Positions 31,125 through 39,822 of a DNA stretch of 64,000 nt are shown one piece after another (the first letter of the stretch is position 1; each line of letters begins with the position of its first letter). The translations under genes and the position numbers were made by a program. The stretch is taken from contig NZ_JH584235.1 of assembly GCF_000241465.1 (NCBI RefSeq), positions 1,717,348 to 1,781,347 of the forward strand. The letters run 5' to 3'. The notes under the pieces are model-generated. The model searched no databases. It saw nothing but the letters and a program-made list of their open reading frames with translations, and had not been told where the DNA came from. The DNA comes from Sphingomonas echinoides ATCC 14820 (lineage in GTDB: Bacteria; Pseudomonadota; Alphaproteobacteria; Sphingomonadales; Sphingomonadaceae).

Positions 31125-31790
31125 TCAGGCCGCCAGCGGGAAGCGCAACAGACGATCCTCGACCGGGATCAGCGCTTCCGCGCCCGGCCCGACCGCGCGG
31201 ACGATTTCCGGGTGCGCGGCATCCAGTCCGCCAGTCAACGCGCCGAAGGCGGGCAGGATCAGCTTATGGGCGGTGGCGATGAAACAGCGGCGGGAGACCG
31301 AACGCCCGCGCACGCGCAAGCGCAATTTGGGATGGAAATGGCCCGAAAGCTCGGGACGGACTTCGTCGGGCAAGGCCTCATGGCGCAGGATCAACCCGTC
31401 AACCTCGGCCTCGTCAACCACGACCCCGCCGCAACGATCGACCATCCCCGCATCATGGTTGCCGGTGATCCATGTCCACGCGGCGGCACCGGTCAGCGCA
31501 CGCAGCCGCGCCTGCGCCGCATCCGGCAAGCGATCGCACCCCTCATCGTCATGGAAACTGTCGCCCAGGCACCAGATCTCACGCGGGCGCAGCGTCTCGA
31601 CCAGGGCGGTCAGATCCGCCAGCGTCGCCAGCGAGTCATAGGGCGGCAGCATCTGGCCGCCGCGCGCATACCAGCTCGCTTTTTCGAAATGCAGGTCGGC
31701 CACCAGCACGGCTCCGCGCGCGGGCCAGAACAGCGCGCCGCTGCCCAGGGCCAGCAAATCACGGCCTGCGAACGAAAAGGGAACCATCAT
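31125..31790 (-). CDS. pdeM: Ligase-associated DNA damage response endonuclease PdeM
   Basis: This is a 221-residue calcineurin-like phosphoesterase. The metal ligands run in order: ADLHFEKASWYARGG, LGDSFHDDEG, WITGNHDAG and SGHFHPKLRLRVRGRS. This matches the PdeM family, which in many bacteria clusters with an Lhr-type helicase and an ATP-dependent DNA ligase. Here those partners are absent next door; the nearest DNA-repair genes are ligD and ku beyond kup. The start is one of two tandem ATGs (31790 or 31787). Confidence 0.85.
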   Translation of the reverse strand: MMVPFSFAGRDLLALGSGALFWPARGAVLVADLHFEKASWYARGGQMLPPYDSLATLADLTALVETLRPREIWCLGDSFHDDEGCDRLPDAAQARLRALTGAAAWTWITGNHDAGMVDRCGGVVVDEAEVDGLILRHEALPDEVRPELSGHFHPKLRLRVRGRSVSRRCFIATAHKLILPAFGALTGGLDAAHPEIVRAVGPGAEALIPVEDRLLRFPLAA

Positions 31791-31924
31791 TTGCCTATGT
31801 CGCAATGGTGGCCGTGGCGCAACGCTAACCACGCCCCGTGGCCAGCACGGGTATCAAAGGCCTTGCGCAAAGCCCCCACGAGCGTAAAGCGCGCCGTCCT
31901 TCCTGACGAGCCATTTTACCCCTT

Positions 31925-33868
31925 ATGACCGCAGCGACCGCGACCAAGCCTGACAGTCCTGCCCCGCACGCGCCGCATCCGGCGTTGCTGGCCTTGACGA
32001 TCGGCGCGATCGGCGTGGTGTTCGGCGATATCGGCACCAGCCCGCTTTATGCCTTTCGCGAAGCGCTGAGCCAGACGGCAGGCGACGGCATCGACGCCAG
32101 CGAGATTCTGGGCGTGCTGAGCCTCGCAATCTGGTCGCTGATCCTGGTCGTCACCGTCAAATATGTCATCTTCCTGATGCGGGCGGACAATCAGGGCGAA
32201 GGCGGCGTGCTGGCGCTGACCGCGCTGGCGCGGCGTGCGCTCGGGCGCCGCTCGCTCATTGCGCTGGTGCTGGGCGCGGCGGGGGCCTCGCTCTTCTACG
32301 GCGATGCGATCATCACGCCCGCTTTGTCGGTGCTGTCGGCGGTCGAGGGGCTGAAGACCATTCCTGCGCTTGCCACTATTTTCGATGACTCGGCGATCCT
32401 CGGCGTGACAATCGTCATCCTCGTCGCGCTGTTCTTCATCCAGAGCCGCGGCACGGCGAGCGTTTCGGCGCTGTTCGGGCCAGTCTGCATCGTGTGGTTT
32501 CTGGCGATTGGCGGGCTCGGCCTGTGGCATATCACCGATGAACCTACGATCCTGCGCGTGCTCTCGCCGCATTACGGGGCGATGCTGCTCGCCACGCACG
32601 GCGTCACGGGCCTGTTCGTGCTGGGGGCGGTGTTCCTGACGGTAACCGGGGCGGAGGCGCTGACCGCCGACATGGGCCATTTCGGAATCAAGCCGATCCG
32701 CATCGGCTGGTTCTTCCTCGCATTCCCGTGCCTCGTCCTCAATTATCTGGGCCAGGGGGCGTATGCCCTGAACGCGCTTGAAGCGGCGGCGGCATCGGGC
32801 AAACCGTTCGTGAACCAGGACTGGTTCTTCGTCATGGCACCCGAGAGCGTGCGCCCCTGGCTGATCGTTCTCGCGATGCTGGCAACCGTCATTGCCAGCC
32901 AGGCGGTGATCACCGGTGCCTATTCGCTGACGCAACAGGCGATCCAGCTCGGCCTGTTGCCGCGTCTGCGCATCCGCCAGACCTCGGCCACACAGGCGGG
33001 GCAAATCTATCTGCCGTCGATCAACTGGCTGTTGCTGACCGGCGTGCTGGTGCTGGTGATACAGTTCCGCACCTCCTCGGCGATGGCCGCCGCTTACGGG
33101 ATCGCGGTTACGGGCACGATGGTGGTGACGACGCTGCTGGCGTATATCGTCGTGCGGCATCGCTGGAACTGGGGGCGTCCGCTGGCGCTTGCGGTGATCC
33201 TGCCGTTCCTGACGCTCGATCTGATCTTCTTCGGCGCGAACATCCTGCGCGTGGTGGAAGGCGGCTGGGTGCCGCTGGTGGTGGCAGGAGTGATCGGCCT
33301 GATCATCTACACCTGGAATCGTGGTCGCGGCATCGTCCGCGCGTTCGAGGCGCGGCAAAGCGTGCCGCTCGCCGATCTCGCCGCCGCGCTCGCCAAGCGC
33401 CCGCCCGAGCGCGTGGAGGGGACCGCGGTGTTCCTCACCGCCAACCCCGACAGCGCGCCGGGGGCGCTGCTGCACAATCTCAAGCACAATAAGGTGCTGC
33501 ACGAGAAGAATCTGATCGTCAGCGTGCGCACCGCCGACCGCCCGTCGGTCGAGGCCAGCGAACGCTCTGAAATCCGCCCGGTCGATGACAATTTCACCAT
33601 CATCGTGCTGACCTATGGCTTCATGGAATCGCCCGACGTGCCGCGCGACTTGGGGCTGGAGGCGGTGAGCCACAAGAAGGTGCTCAACCCCGCCAAGACC
33701 AGCTATTTCATCGGTCGCAACACGATCAAACCCGCCGCCAATCAGGGCATGCCGCTCTGGCAGGACCGCATCTTCATGTTCCTGCAGCGCAACGCCAGCG
33801 ACCCGACCGACTTCCTTAAAATCCCGCCCGGCAAGGTGCTGGAACTGGGCGAACAGGTCACCGTCTAG
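31925..33868 (+). CDS. kup: KUP-type potassium uptake protein
   Basis: Kup is a K+/H+ symporter. The 647-residue protein has about twelve spans: IGVVFGDIGTSPLYAFREAL opens the first, GASLFYGDAIITPALSVLSA the third or fourth, and TGAEALTADMGHFG the sixth. A soluble C-terminal domain follows (about 470-647). It is the second K+ system in the window besides Kdp. It is divergent from pdeM and convergent with ligD. Confidence 0.95.
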   Translation: MTAATATKPDSPAPHAPHPALLALTIGAIGVVFGDIGTSPLYAFREALSQTAGDGIDASEILGVLSLAIWSLILVVTVKYVIFLMRADNQGEGGVLALTALARRALGRRSLIALVLGAAGASLFYGDAIITPALSVLSAVEGLKTIPALATIFDDSAILGVTIVILVALFFIQSRGTASVSALFGPVCIVWFLAIGGLGLWHITDEPTILRVLSPHYGAMLLATHGVTGLFVLGAVFLTVTGAEALTADMGHFGIKPIRIGWFFLAFPCLVLNYLGQGAYALNALEAAAASGKPFVNQDWFFVMAPESVRPWLIVLAMLATVIASQAVITGAYSLTQQAIQLGLLPRLRIRQTSATQAGQIYLPSINWLLLTGVLVLVIQFRTSSAMAAAYGIAVTGTMVVTTLLAYIVVRHRWNWGRPLALAVILPFLTLDLIFFGANILRVVEGGWVPLVVAGVIGLIIYTWNRGRGIVRAFEARQSVPLADLAAALAKRPPERVEGTAVFLTANPDSAPGALLHNLKHNKVLHEKNLIVSVRTADRPSVEASERSEIRPVDDNFTIIVLTYGFMESPDVPRDLGLEAVSHKKVLNPAKTSYFIGRNTIKPAANQGMPLWQDRIFMFLQRNASDPTDFLKIPPGKVLELGEQVTV

Positions 33869-33880
33869 GCACCGCGCCCG

Positions 33881-36358
33881 TCACAGATCGGGGAGCACCT
33901 GATCGGCAATGCCCCACCCCGCCAATTCTCGCGACGCGGCGCGCGCGATCAACTCGTCGGCATCGCGAATGCTCCAGCGCGCAGCCGTGTCGATGCCGCC
34001 GAGCTCACTCCACGACACCGGTGCCGCCACCGGGGCACCGGCGCGGGCGCGGGCGACATAGGGCAGCACTGCGGTCGCGCCGCGCTGGTTGCGCAGCCAA
34101 TCGATGAAGATCCGCCCCTTGCGCTTGGCCTTGGACATGGTCGCGACAAACCGGTCTGGCGCAGCCTCGCCCAGCGCGCGGGCGAAGCGGTCTGCAAAAT
34201 CCTTGACGGCAGGCCATTCGGCCGCAGGGGTCAGCGGCACGACGACATGCACGCCCTTGCCGCCCGACAGCATTGCGAAGCTCACCAGCCCCAGTTCGGC
34301 AAGATGCTCCTTCAACTCGACCGCAGCCTTCTTGACCAGATCGAAGCCCAGCCCCTCATCGGGGTCGAGATCAAAAACCATACGATCGGGCTGTTCCAGC
34401 GTGCCAACCGATGATCCCCAGCCGTGGAATTCGATCGTGCCCATCTGCACGCATGCGACCAGTCCATCGGCATCGTCGATGTACAGATACTCCTCGGTCG
34501 ACCCGTCCTTCTCGGTGATCGGCACCGTGTGGACATGCGCGCCCTTGAAGCTGCCCGCATCATGCTTCTGGAAGAAACATTGCTTGGCGCGTCCCTGCGG
34601 ACAGCGCACCAGGCTGATCGGCCGGTTGGCGGCCCAGGGCAGCATGATGCCGGCGACCTTGGCGTAATAATCGGCGAGGTCGCCCTTGGTGATGTTCGAT
34701 TCGGGGAAGATCACCCGGTCGCGGCTGCTGACCTTTATGTGGATTTCGGACACCTCGGCCGCGCCTGCCTGCACCGGCGTTTCCGCCATCACCTCGCGCG
34801 CGGGCTTGTCCTCGCGCAGGCCGATGAAGCTCGAATGCCGCAACACGCCGTCGGGTGTGGTCTCGGCAAAGGCGACCTCGGCCACCAGTTTTGGCGACAC
34901 CCAATGCGCCCCGCGCACCGCCGCGCGCGGCGCGGCGACGGTAGGCGTCTTGCGCTCGATCTTTTCCAGCCGCGCGCGCAGATCCAGCATCGTCGCGGTG
35001 TCGAAGCCGGTGCCCACCTTACCGGCATAGACCAGCCCGTCCGCCCCGTTCAGCCCGAGCAGCAACGACGCGAACCCACGCGACTTGGCGCTCGGCGTCC
35101 AGCCGACGATGACGAACTCCTGCCGCCGCGTGCATTTGGTCTTGAGCCACGCCTGCGTGCGCTTGCCGCGATAGGGCGCGTCGGCGCGTTTGGAGACGAC
35201 GCCCTCATAGCCTTCCTTGCACATCGTTTCGAACAAGGGCTCGCCCTGCCCGACGATATGGTCGGAATATTGGACGCGCGGGTCCTTGCCGTCGATCAAC
35301 GGCTGCAGCCGCTGCTTGCGCGCGAGATTGGGGAGACCCGTCAGATCCTCGCCATCGAGGTTTAGCAAATCGAAAGCGAAGAAGGTCATGTCGCCGCCGG
35401 ACGCGATCGCGTCCTTCAGCGTCGAGAAATCGGGGCGGCCCTCCTTGAACGCGACGATCTCGCCATCGAACAGTGCGGTCTTGACCGGAAGCCTGGCGAC
35501 GGCATCGGCAATCGCCTGGAACTTGTCGGTCCAATCGAGCCCCGAGCGCGTGAACACCGTGGCCTTGCCCTTGGCGACCGAAATCAGCGCGCGATAGCCG
35601 TCATACTTCACCTCATGCAGCCATTGGCTACCGGTGGGGACGGAATCGACGAGGGTGCAAAGCTGCGGCTCCTGGAAGCCGGGTGCGTCACCCCGGCGCA
35701 GGCCGGGGTCACCCGGCTTTTTGGCGGAGCCTGGGTGGGCGGGCTTGCCGAACGGCCCCGGCTTTGGCCGGGGAGCCGTCGGCTTCTTCCCTTCCGCAAT
35801 CTCGGCCATCGTGCGCCCGGTCGTCACGCTGGTCAGCGCAGTTTCGACCAGCGTATCGGCCCCGCCCGCCGCGGCATCGTCGATCTTGCGCAGCAGCCAG
35901 TTCTCGGCCTTCTCCTTGCCGCGCGGTTTCAACCGGATCAGCAGCCACTCGCCCTTCATACGCTGGCCATCGAGCACGAAGTGGAGGTGGCCCTGCTCGA
36001 GGTCCTTGGCGCTCTTGCCCTTGATCGGAGACCAGGTGCCGCTGTCCCACAGCATCACCGTGCCGCCGCCATATTCGCCGGCCGGAATGGTCCCCTCGAA
36101 ATCGGCATAGGATAAGGGATGGTCCTCGGTCCGCACCGCCAACCGTTTCTGCGCGGGGTCGAGGCTTGGCCCGCGCGTCACCGCCCAGCTTTTCAGCACA
36201 CCATCGACTTCCAGCCGGAAATCCCAGTGCAGCCGCGATGCGTCGTGCTTCTGCACGATGAAACGATTGCCTTGCCCGGGTTCGAGCGTGCCCGCAGGCT
36301 CCGCCGTCTTCGCGAAGTCGCGCTTGGCGTTGTATTTTTCGAGGGGGTCGAGCATCAT
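33881..36358 (-). CDS. ligD: ATP-dependent DNA ligase LigD (PE-ligase-polymerase)
   Basis: LigD is the multidomain enzyme of bacterial non-homologous end joining. The order is: 3'-phosphoesterase (about 25-160: KHDASRLHWDFRLEVDG, HPLSYADFEGTIPAGEYGGG); a linker; ligase (about 225-520, nucleophile K251 in EVKYDGYRALISV, motif LDGEDLTG); and primase-polymerase (about 540-825, RVIFPESNITKGDLADYYAKV). The PE-LIG-POL order is one of the known arrangements. The start is the tandem ATG at 36358, behind AGGGGAGG supplied by the palindrome at 36363-36470. The linker codes through a CACCCCGGC palindrome. The partner ku is upstream. Confidence 0.94.
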   Translation of the reverse strand: MMLDPLEKYNAKRDFAKTAEPAGTLEPGQGNRFIVQKHDASRLHWDFRLEVDGVLKSWAVTRGPSLDPAQKRLAVRTEDHPLSYADFEGTIPAGEYGGGTVMLWDSGTWSPIKGKSAKDLEQGHLHFVLDGQRMKGEWLLIRLKPRGKEKAENWLLRKIDDAAAGGADTLVETALTSVTTGRTMAEIAEGKKPTAPRPKPGPFGKPAHPGSAKKPGDPGLRRGDAPGFQEPQLCTLVDSVPTGSQWLHEVKYDGYRALISVAKGKATVFTRSGLDWTDKFQAIADAVARLPVKTALFDGEIVAFKEGRPDFSTLKDAIASGGDMTFFAFDLLNLDGEDLTGLPNLARKQRLQPLIDGKDPRVQYSDHIVGQGEPLFETMCKEGYEGVVSKRADAPYRGKRTQAWLKTKCTRRQEFVIVGWTPSAKSRGFASLLLGLNGADGLVYAGKVGTGFDTATMLDLRARLEKIERKTPTVAAPRAAVRGAHWVSPKLVAEVAFAETTPDGVLRHSSFIGLREDKPAREVMAETPVQAGAAEVSEIHIKVSSRDRVIFPESNITKGDLADYYAKVAGIMLPWAANRPISLVRCPQGRAKQCFFQKHDAGSFKGAHVHTVPITEKDGSTEEYLYIDDADGLVACVQMGTIEFHGWGSSVGTLEQPDRMVFDLDPDEGLGFDLVKKAAVELKEHLAELGLVSFAMLSGGKGVHVVVPLTPAAEWPAVKDFADRFARALGEAAPDRFVATMSKAKRKGRIFIDWLRNQRGATAVLPYVARARAGAPVAAPVSWSELGGIDTAARWSIRDADELIARAASRELAGWGIADQVLPDL
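35686..35713. repeat. GC palindrome half inside the ligD linker
   Basis: A 28-base copy of the palindrome arm (CGTCACCCCGGCGCAGGCC then GGGGTCACC) sits in frame within ligD. On the minus strand it is read as part of KKPGDPGLRRGDAPG in the low-complexity linker between the phosphoesterase and ligase domains. It is the only copy of the family found inside a gene. Confidence 0.75.
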
Positions 36359-36362
36359 ATGG

Positions 36363-36470
36363 CCTCCCCTCCCTGGAAGGGAGGGGTTGGGGGTGGGTTG
36401 CCCTGAAACGGGCAATCGGTTCCGCCACAGGCCGACCCACCCCCTGCCCCTTCCCTTCCAGGGAGGGGAG
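36363..36470. repeat. Gene-less inverted repeat pair between ku and ligD
   Basis: The left arm at 36363-36398 and right arm at 36435-36470 are nearly complementary. Each is a CTCCCTTCC-type hairpin plus an ACCCACCCCC tail, with 36 bases between. The layout (tail-to-tail, hairpins outside) is the same as that of the DUF559 unit at 3873-4293, but no gene lies between. The outer end gives ligD its ribosome site. Confidence 0.8.
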
Positions 36471-36481
36471 AAGAAACGGCG

Positions 36482-37351
36482 CTATGCACGCTTCTTCGCC
36501 GGAGCGCGCTTGGCGGGGGCTTTCTTGGCGGCGGGTTTCGCCTCTGGCTTGGCCGGAGCCGCCGCGCCCATCGATTTCTTCAGCGCCGCCATCAAATCGA
36601 CCACGTTCGATCCGCCCTTTTTGGGCGCGTCGTCGCCTGCATCTTCGATGATCTTGCCGCCCTTCGCCTTGCGCTTGCGCTCGACCAGGTCGCGCAGCGC
36701 ATCGACATAGCGATCGTGGAAATCCTGCGGGTGGAAGGCCCCGCTCTTCTTCTCGATCAGCGCCTCGGCCAGCTCCATCAGGTCGGCATCGGGCGTGTCA
36801 TCGGGAATATCGCGGAAATAGCCCTGCGCCTTGTTGACCTCATCGGCATAGCGCAGCGTCTCCAGCACCATGCCGCGACCGCATGGTTTCAAGCTCACCA
36901 CATATTCGCGCCCGCGCATCGCCAATTGCCCGAGCCCGACCTTCTTGGTCCGCCGCAGCGCCTCGCGCAGCACGATGAACGCCTCCTCGGCCAGATCGTC
37001 GGCCGGCACCACGAAATAGGGCTTCTCATAATAGAGCACGTCGATCTCGCTCGCATCGACGAACTGCGTCAGCTCCAGCGTCTTCTTCGATTCGAGCTTC
37101 ACCGCATCGATCTCATCCTGCCCGAGCAGCACGTAAGAGCCCTTTTCATATTCAAAGCCCTTCATGATCTCGTCGGTATCGACGGGACCAACGCCGGTGA
37201 CGACCTTGTCGTAATGGATCGGCTTGCCGCTCGGCTCGTGGATCTGCTTGAAGCTGATCTGCGCGCCCGACTTGGTCGCGCTGTAGATTTCGACAGGGAT
37301 AGAGACGAGCGCGAGCCGGATCTGTCCCTGCCAATAGGCCCGTGCCGCCAT
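36482..37351 (-). CDS. ku: Ku DNA-end-binding protein
   Basis: Bacterial Ku binds double-strand DNA ends and recruits LigD. The 289-residue protein starts MAARAYWQGQIRLALVSIPV. It has the Ku core (about 1-240) with KPIHYDKVVTGVGPV, YVLLGQDEIDAVKLESKKT and PYFVVPADDLAEEAFIVLREAL. The Lys/Ala-rich tail (PEAKPAAKKAPAKRAPAKKRA region) is typical for Ku C-termini that bind DNA. An earlier in-frame start would add 15 residues not like the family. It is followed by a palindrome pair and ligD on the same strand. Confidence 0.95.
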   Translation of the reverse strand: MAARAYWQGQIRLALVSIPVEIYSATKSGAQISFKQIHEPSGKPIHYDKVVTGVGPVDTDEIMKGFEYEKGSYVLLGQDEIDAVKLESKKTLELTQFVDASEIDVLYYEKPYFVVPADDLAEEAFIVLREALRRTKKVGLGQLAMRGREYVVSLKPCGRGMVLETLRYADEVNKAQGYFRDIPDDTPDADLMELAEALIEKKSGAFHPQDFHDRYVDALRDLVERKRKAKGGKIIEDAGDDAPKKGGSNVVDLMAALKKSMGAAAPAKPEAKPAAKKAPAKRAPAKKRA

Positions 37352-37461
37352 CGTCCTGCCCCTCACCGTTTCGGAAACCGATTCAATCCCCGGCACGCAG
37401 AGTCGTTCCCTTTACCCTGCTTCGGGGTGACGCAACGGCGCGAGCACGCTACAGCAGCGCC

Positions 37462-38040
37462 ATGACCGACGACCCCTTCGCCCTGTTCGACCTCTGGTAT
37501 GCCGCCGCACGCGCCAGCGAACCCAATGACACCAACGCCATGGCGCTCGCCACCGCCGACGCGGGCGGACGCCCGTCGGTGCGGATGGTGCTGCTGAAGG
37601 GCCGCAGCCCCGAGGGTTTCGTGTTCTACACCAACCGCGAGAGCCGCAAGGCGGGCGATCTCGACGCTAATCCCCACGCTGCCTTGCTGTTCCATTGGAA
37701 GTCGCAACGCCAGCAAATCCGTATCGAAGGCGCGATCAGCCGCGTCACCGATGCCGAATCCGATGCCTATTTCGCCTCGCGCGGGCGCGATTCGCAACTC
37801 GGTGCCTGGGCCTCCGACCAGTCGCGCCCGCTTGCCGACCGCGCGATCTTCGAGGCGCGCTTCGCCGAGTTTCAGGCCAAGTTCGACGGCCAGGATGTGC
37901 CGCGCCCGCCGCATTGGGGCGGCTATCGCGTGACGCCTGACCGCATCGAATTCTGGCAGGACCGCGCGCACCGCCTGCATGAACGCCGCGTCTTCACGCG
38001 CACCGCCGATGGCTGGACCGAAGGGTTGCTCTACCCATGA
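37462..38040 (+). CDS. pdxH: Pyridoxamine 5'-phosphate oxidase
   Basis: PdxH is an FMN enzyme that oxidises PNP or PMP to pyridoxal phosphate. The 192-residue protein starts MTDDPFALFDLWYAAA; this ATG gives the usual N-terminus. Motifs are NAMALATADAGGRPSVRMVLLKG, FVFYTNRESRKAGDL, FHWKSQRQQIRIEG and the C-terminal HWGGYRVTPDRIEFWQ with RLHERRVF. The following transporter gene starts in its stop codon (ATGA). Confidence 0.96.
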   Translation: MTDDPFALFDLWYAAARASEPNDTNAMALATADAGGRPSVRMVLLKGRSPEGFVFYTNRESRKAGDLDANPHAALLFHWKSQRQQIRIEGAISRVTDAESDAYFASRGRDSQLGAWASDQSRPLADRAIFEARFAEFQAKFDGQDVPRPPHWGGYRVTPDRIEFWQDRAHRLHERRVFTRTADGWTEGLLYP

Positions 38041-38981
38041 CCGAAGACCAACGCCGCGCCATTCCGTTCGCGGTCCGCGCCGCGATCGCCAGCGTGGCGA
38101 TGGCGATCTTCCTGATTGCGCTGAAATCCTATGCCGCCTGGTCCACCGGCTCGATCGCGATGCTCGGCAGCCTGGCGGATTCGGGCCTCGACCTGCTGGC
38201 CAGCGCGGTGACGCTGTACGGCGTGCGGCTGGCTGCGCAACCGGCTGACCACGACCACCGCTTCGGGCATGGTAAAGCGGAATCGCTCGCCGCCTTGTTC
38301 CAGGTGATGCTGATCACCGCATCGGCCGCCGGAATTGCATGGCGCGCGATCGTGGCATTGGGCAGCAGAGAGCCAACGCAGGGCGCGGAGTTCGGCATCG
38401 GCGTGTCGCTGATCGCGATCGTCGCGACCGTCATACTGCTGGCATACCAACGCGCCGTCATCCGCCGCACCGGCTCGGTCGCGATCGTTGCCGATAATGT
38501 GCATTATCAATCGGACGTGCTGCTCAACGGCTCGGTGATCGTGGCCTTGGTGCTCGACCAATATCTCGGCTGGCGCAGCGCCGATCCGATCTTCGGCATC
38601 GTGATCGCGGTGTGGCTCGCTTATGGCGCATTTCGCGCCTCGTCCAACGCGATCGACCATCTGATGGACAAGGAATGGCCCGAGGCGATGCGCGCCGAGT
38701 TTATCGAGGTCGCCGCGCGCCAGCCGGGCATCAAGGGCATTCACGATTTCCGCACGCGCCACGCCGGCACGCATGATTTCGCGCAGTTCCACATGGAGGT
38801 GCCGGGCGACATCACCGTCGCGCAGGCGCACAAGGTGGTGGAGGGCGTGGAACGCGCGCTGCACAAGGCGTTCCCCAAGGTCGAGGTGCTGATCCATCTC
38901 GACCCCGAAGGCCATGTCGATACCGACAATCCGCTGGTCGAGGCGGACGTCACCCCGCATTGGTTCGGGAAACGCGCATGA
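38037..38981 (+). CDS. Cation diffusion facilitator (FieF-like)
   Basis: This 314-residue CDF efflux protein exports divalent metals such as Zn2+ or Fe2+ in exchange for protons. Six spans cover about residues 10-215. Metal sites are visible as SLADSGLDLLASAV in span 2, HDHRFGHGKAES in the first loop and DNVHYQSDVLLNGSVIV in span 5. The cytoplasmic domain (about 220-300) carries the HAGTHDFAQFHMEVPG motif. Both ends overlap neighbours (ATGA), so it is co-translated with pdxH and the PhzF gene. Confidence 0.92.
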   Translation: MTEDQRRAIPFAVRAAIASVAMAIFLIALKSYAAWSTGSIAMLGSLADSGLDLLASAVTLYGVRLAAQPADHDHRFGHGKAESLAALFQVMLITASAAGIAWRAIVALGSREPTQGAEFGIGVSLIAIVATVILLAYQRAVIRRTGSVAIVADNVHYQSDVLLNGSVIVALVLDQYLGWRSADPIFGIVIAVWLAYGAFRASSNAIDHLMDKEWPEAMRAEFIEVAARQPGIKGIHDFRTRHAGTHDFAQFHMEVPGDITVAQAHKVVEGVERALHKAFPKVEVLIHLDPEGHVDTDNPLVEADVTPHWFGKRA

Positions 38982-39811
38982 GACTGCCCATCGTCCAGAT
39001 CGACGCCTTTGCCAGCGCAGCCTTCAAAGGCAATCCGGCGGCGGTAATGCCGCTTGCGGCATGGCTTGACGACGCTGTGCTCCAGGCGATCGCCGCCGAA
39101 AACAACCTCAGCGAAACCGCCTTCATCCTGCCCGACGAAAGCGGCGAGAGCGATTTCGAATTGCGCTGGTTCACCCCCACCAACGAGGTGGTGCTGTGCG
39201 GCCACGCTACGCTGGCCAGCGGGCATTTCGTGCTGTCGAGCGATCCGGAGCGCGACCGCGTCACCTTCCGCACGCGCAAGGCGGGGATCCTGTCGGTGGC
39301 GCGCGCGGGAAGCGGTTATGAGCTCGCTTTGCCCGCCTGGGGCCCCTCGCCCAAGCCGCTGCCGCATATCGTCGCGGCGCTCGGGGTCGAGGCGGCGGTC
39401 GAAACGCTGTGGCACCCGCATCGCTATGCGCTGATCGTGCTCGAAAATGCCGCGCAGATTCGCGCGCTCGACCCTGATTTCCGCGCGCTCGGGCGGCCCT
39501 CGGCGGCGGACCCGGCTGCGGGTGGGGACGCCGAGGTCGATGTCCTCACCATCGTCACCGCACCAGGCGATGAAACCGACGTCATCAGCCGCGTATTTGC
39601 GCCCGGTGCCGGGATCGATGAAGACCCCGTGACGGGCTCGGCGCATGCGGTGATGACGCCTTATTGGGCCGCACGCCTCGGCCGCGACCGCTTCACCGCC
39701 TATCAGGCAAGCGCACGCGGCGGGCATTTGACGTGCCAGCTCGATGGCGACCGCGTCGTACTCGGCGGGCAGTGCGTGACAGTGATGGAAGGCACGTTCT
39801 TCCTGCCCTGA
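38978..39811 (+). CDS. PhzF-family isomerase-like protein
   Basis: The 277-residue protein has the duplicated diaminopimelate-epimerase-like fold of the PhzF family. It begins MRLPIVQIDAFASAAFKGNPAAVM with the catalytic Glu in NNLSETAFIL near residue 45. Later come VVLCGHATLASGH and EDPVTGSAHAVMTPYWA. Members outside phenazine clusters have mostly unknown substrates, and no phenazine genes are present. It overlaps the CDF gene by 4 bases and converges on mnmA. Confidence 0.9.
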   Translation: MRLPIVQIDAFASAAFKGNPAAVMPLAAWLDDAVLQAIAAENNLSETAFILPDESGESDFELRWFTPTNEVVLCGHATLASGHFVLSSDPERDRVTFRTRKAGILSVARAGSGYELALPAWGPSPKPLPHIVAALGVEAAVETLWHPHRYALIVLENAAQIRALDPDFRALGRPSAADPAAGGDAEVDVLTIVTAPGDETDVISRVFAPGAGIDEDPVTGSAHAVMTPYWAARLGRDRFTAYQASARGGHLTCQLDGDRVVLGGQCVTVMEGTFFLP

Positions 39812-39822
39812 CCCGCGTCAGG
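39807..39822. terminator. Hairpin spanning the phzF-like/mnmA convergence
   Basis: A perfect 6-base stem, CCTGAC-CCGC-GTCAGG, covers both stop codons. No T-run follows, so its role as a terminator in either direction is only a suggestion from position. Confidence 0.35.
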
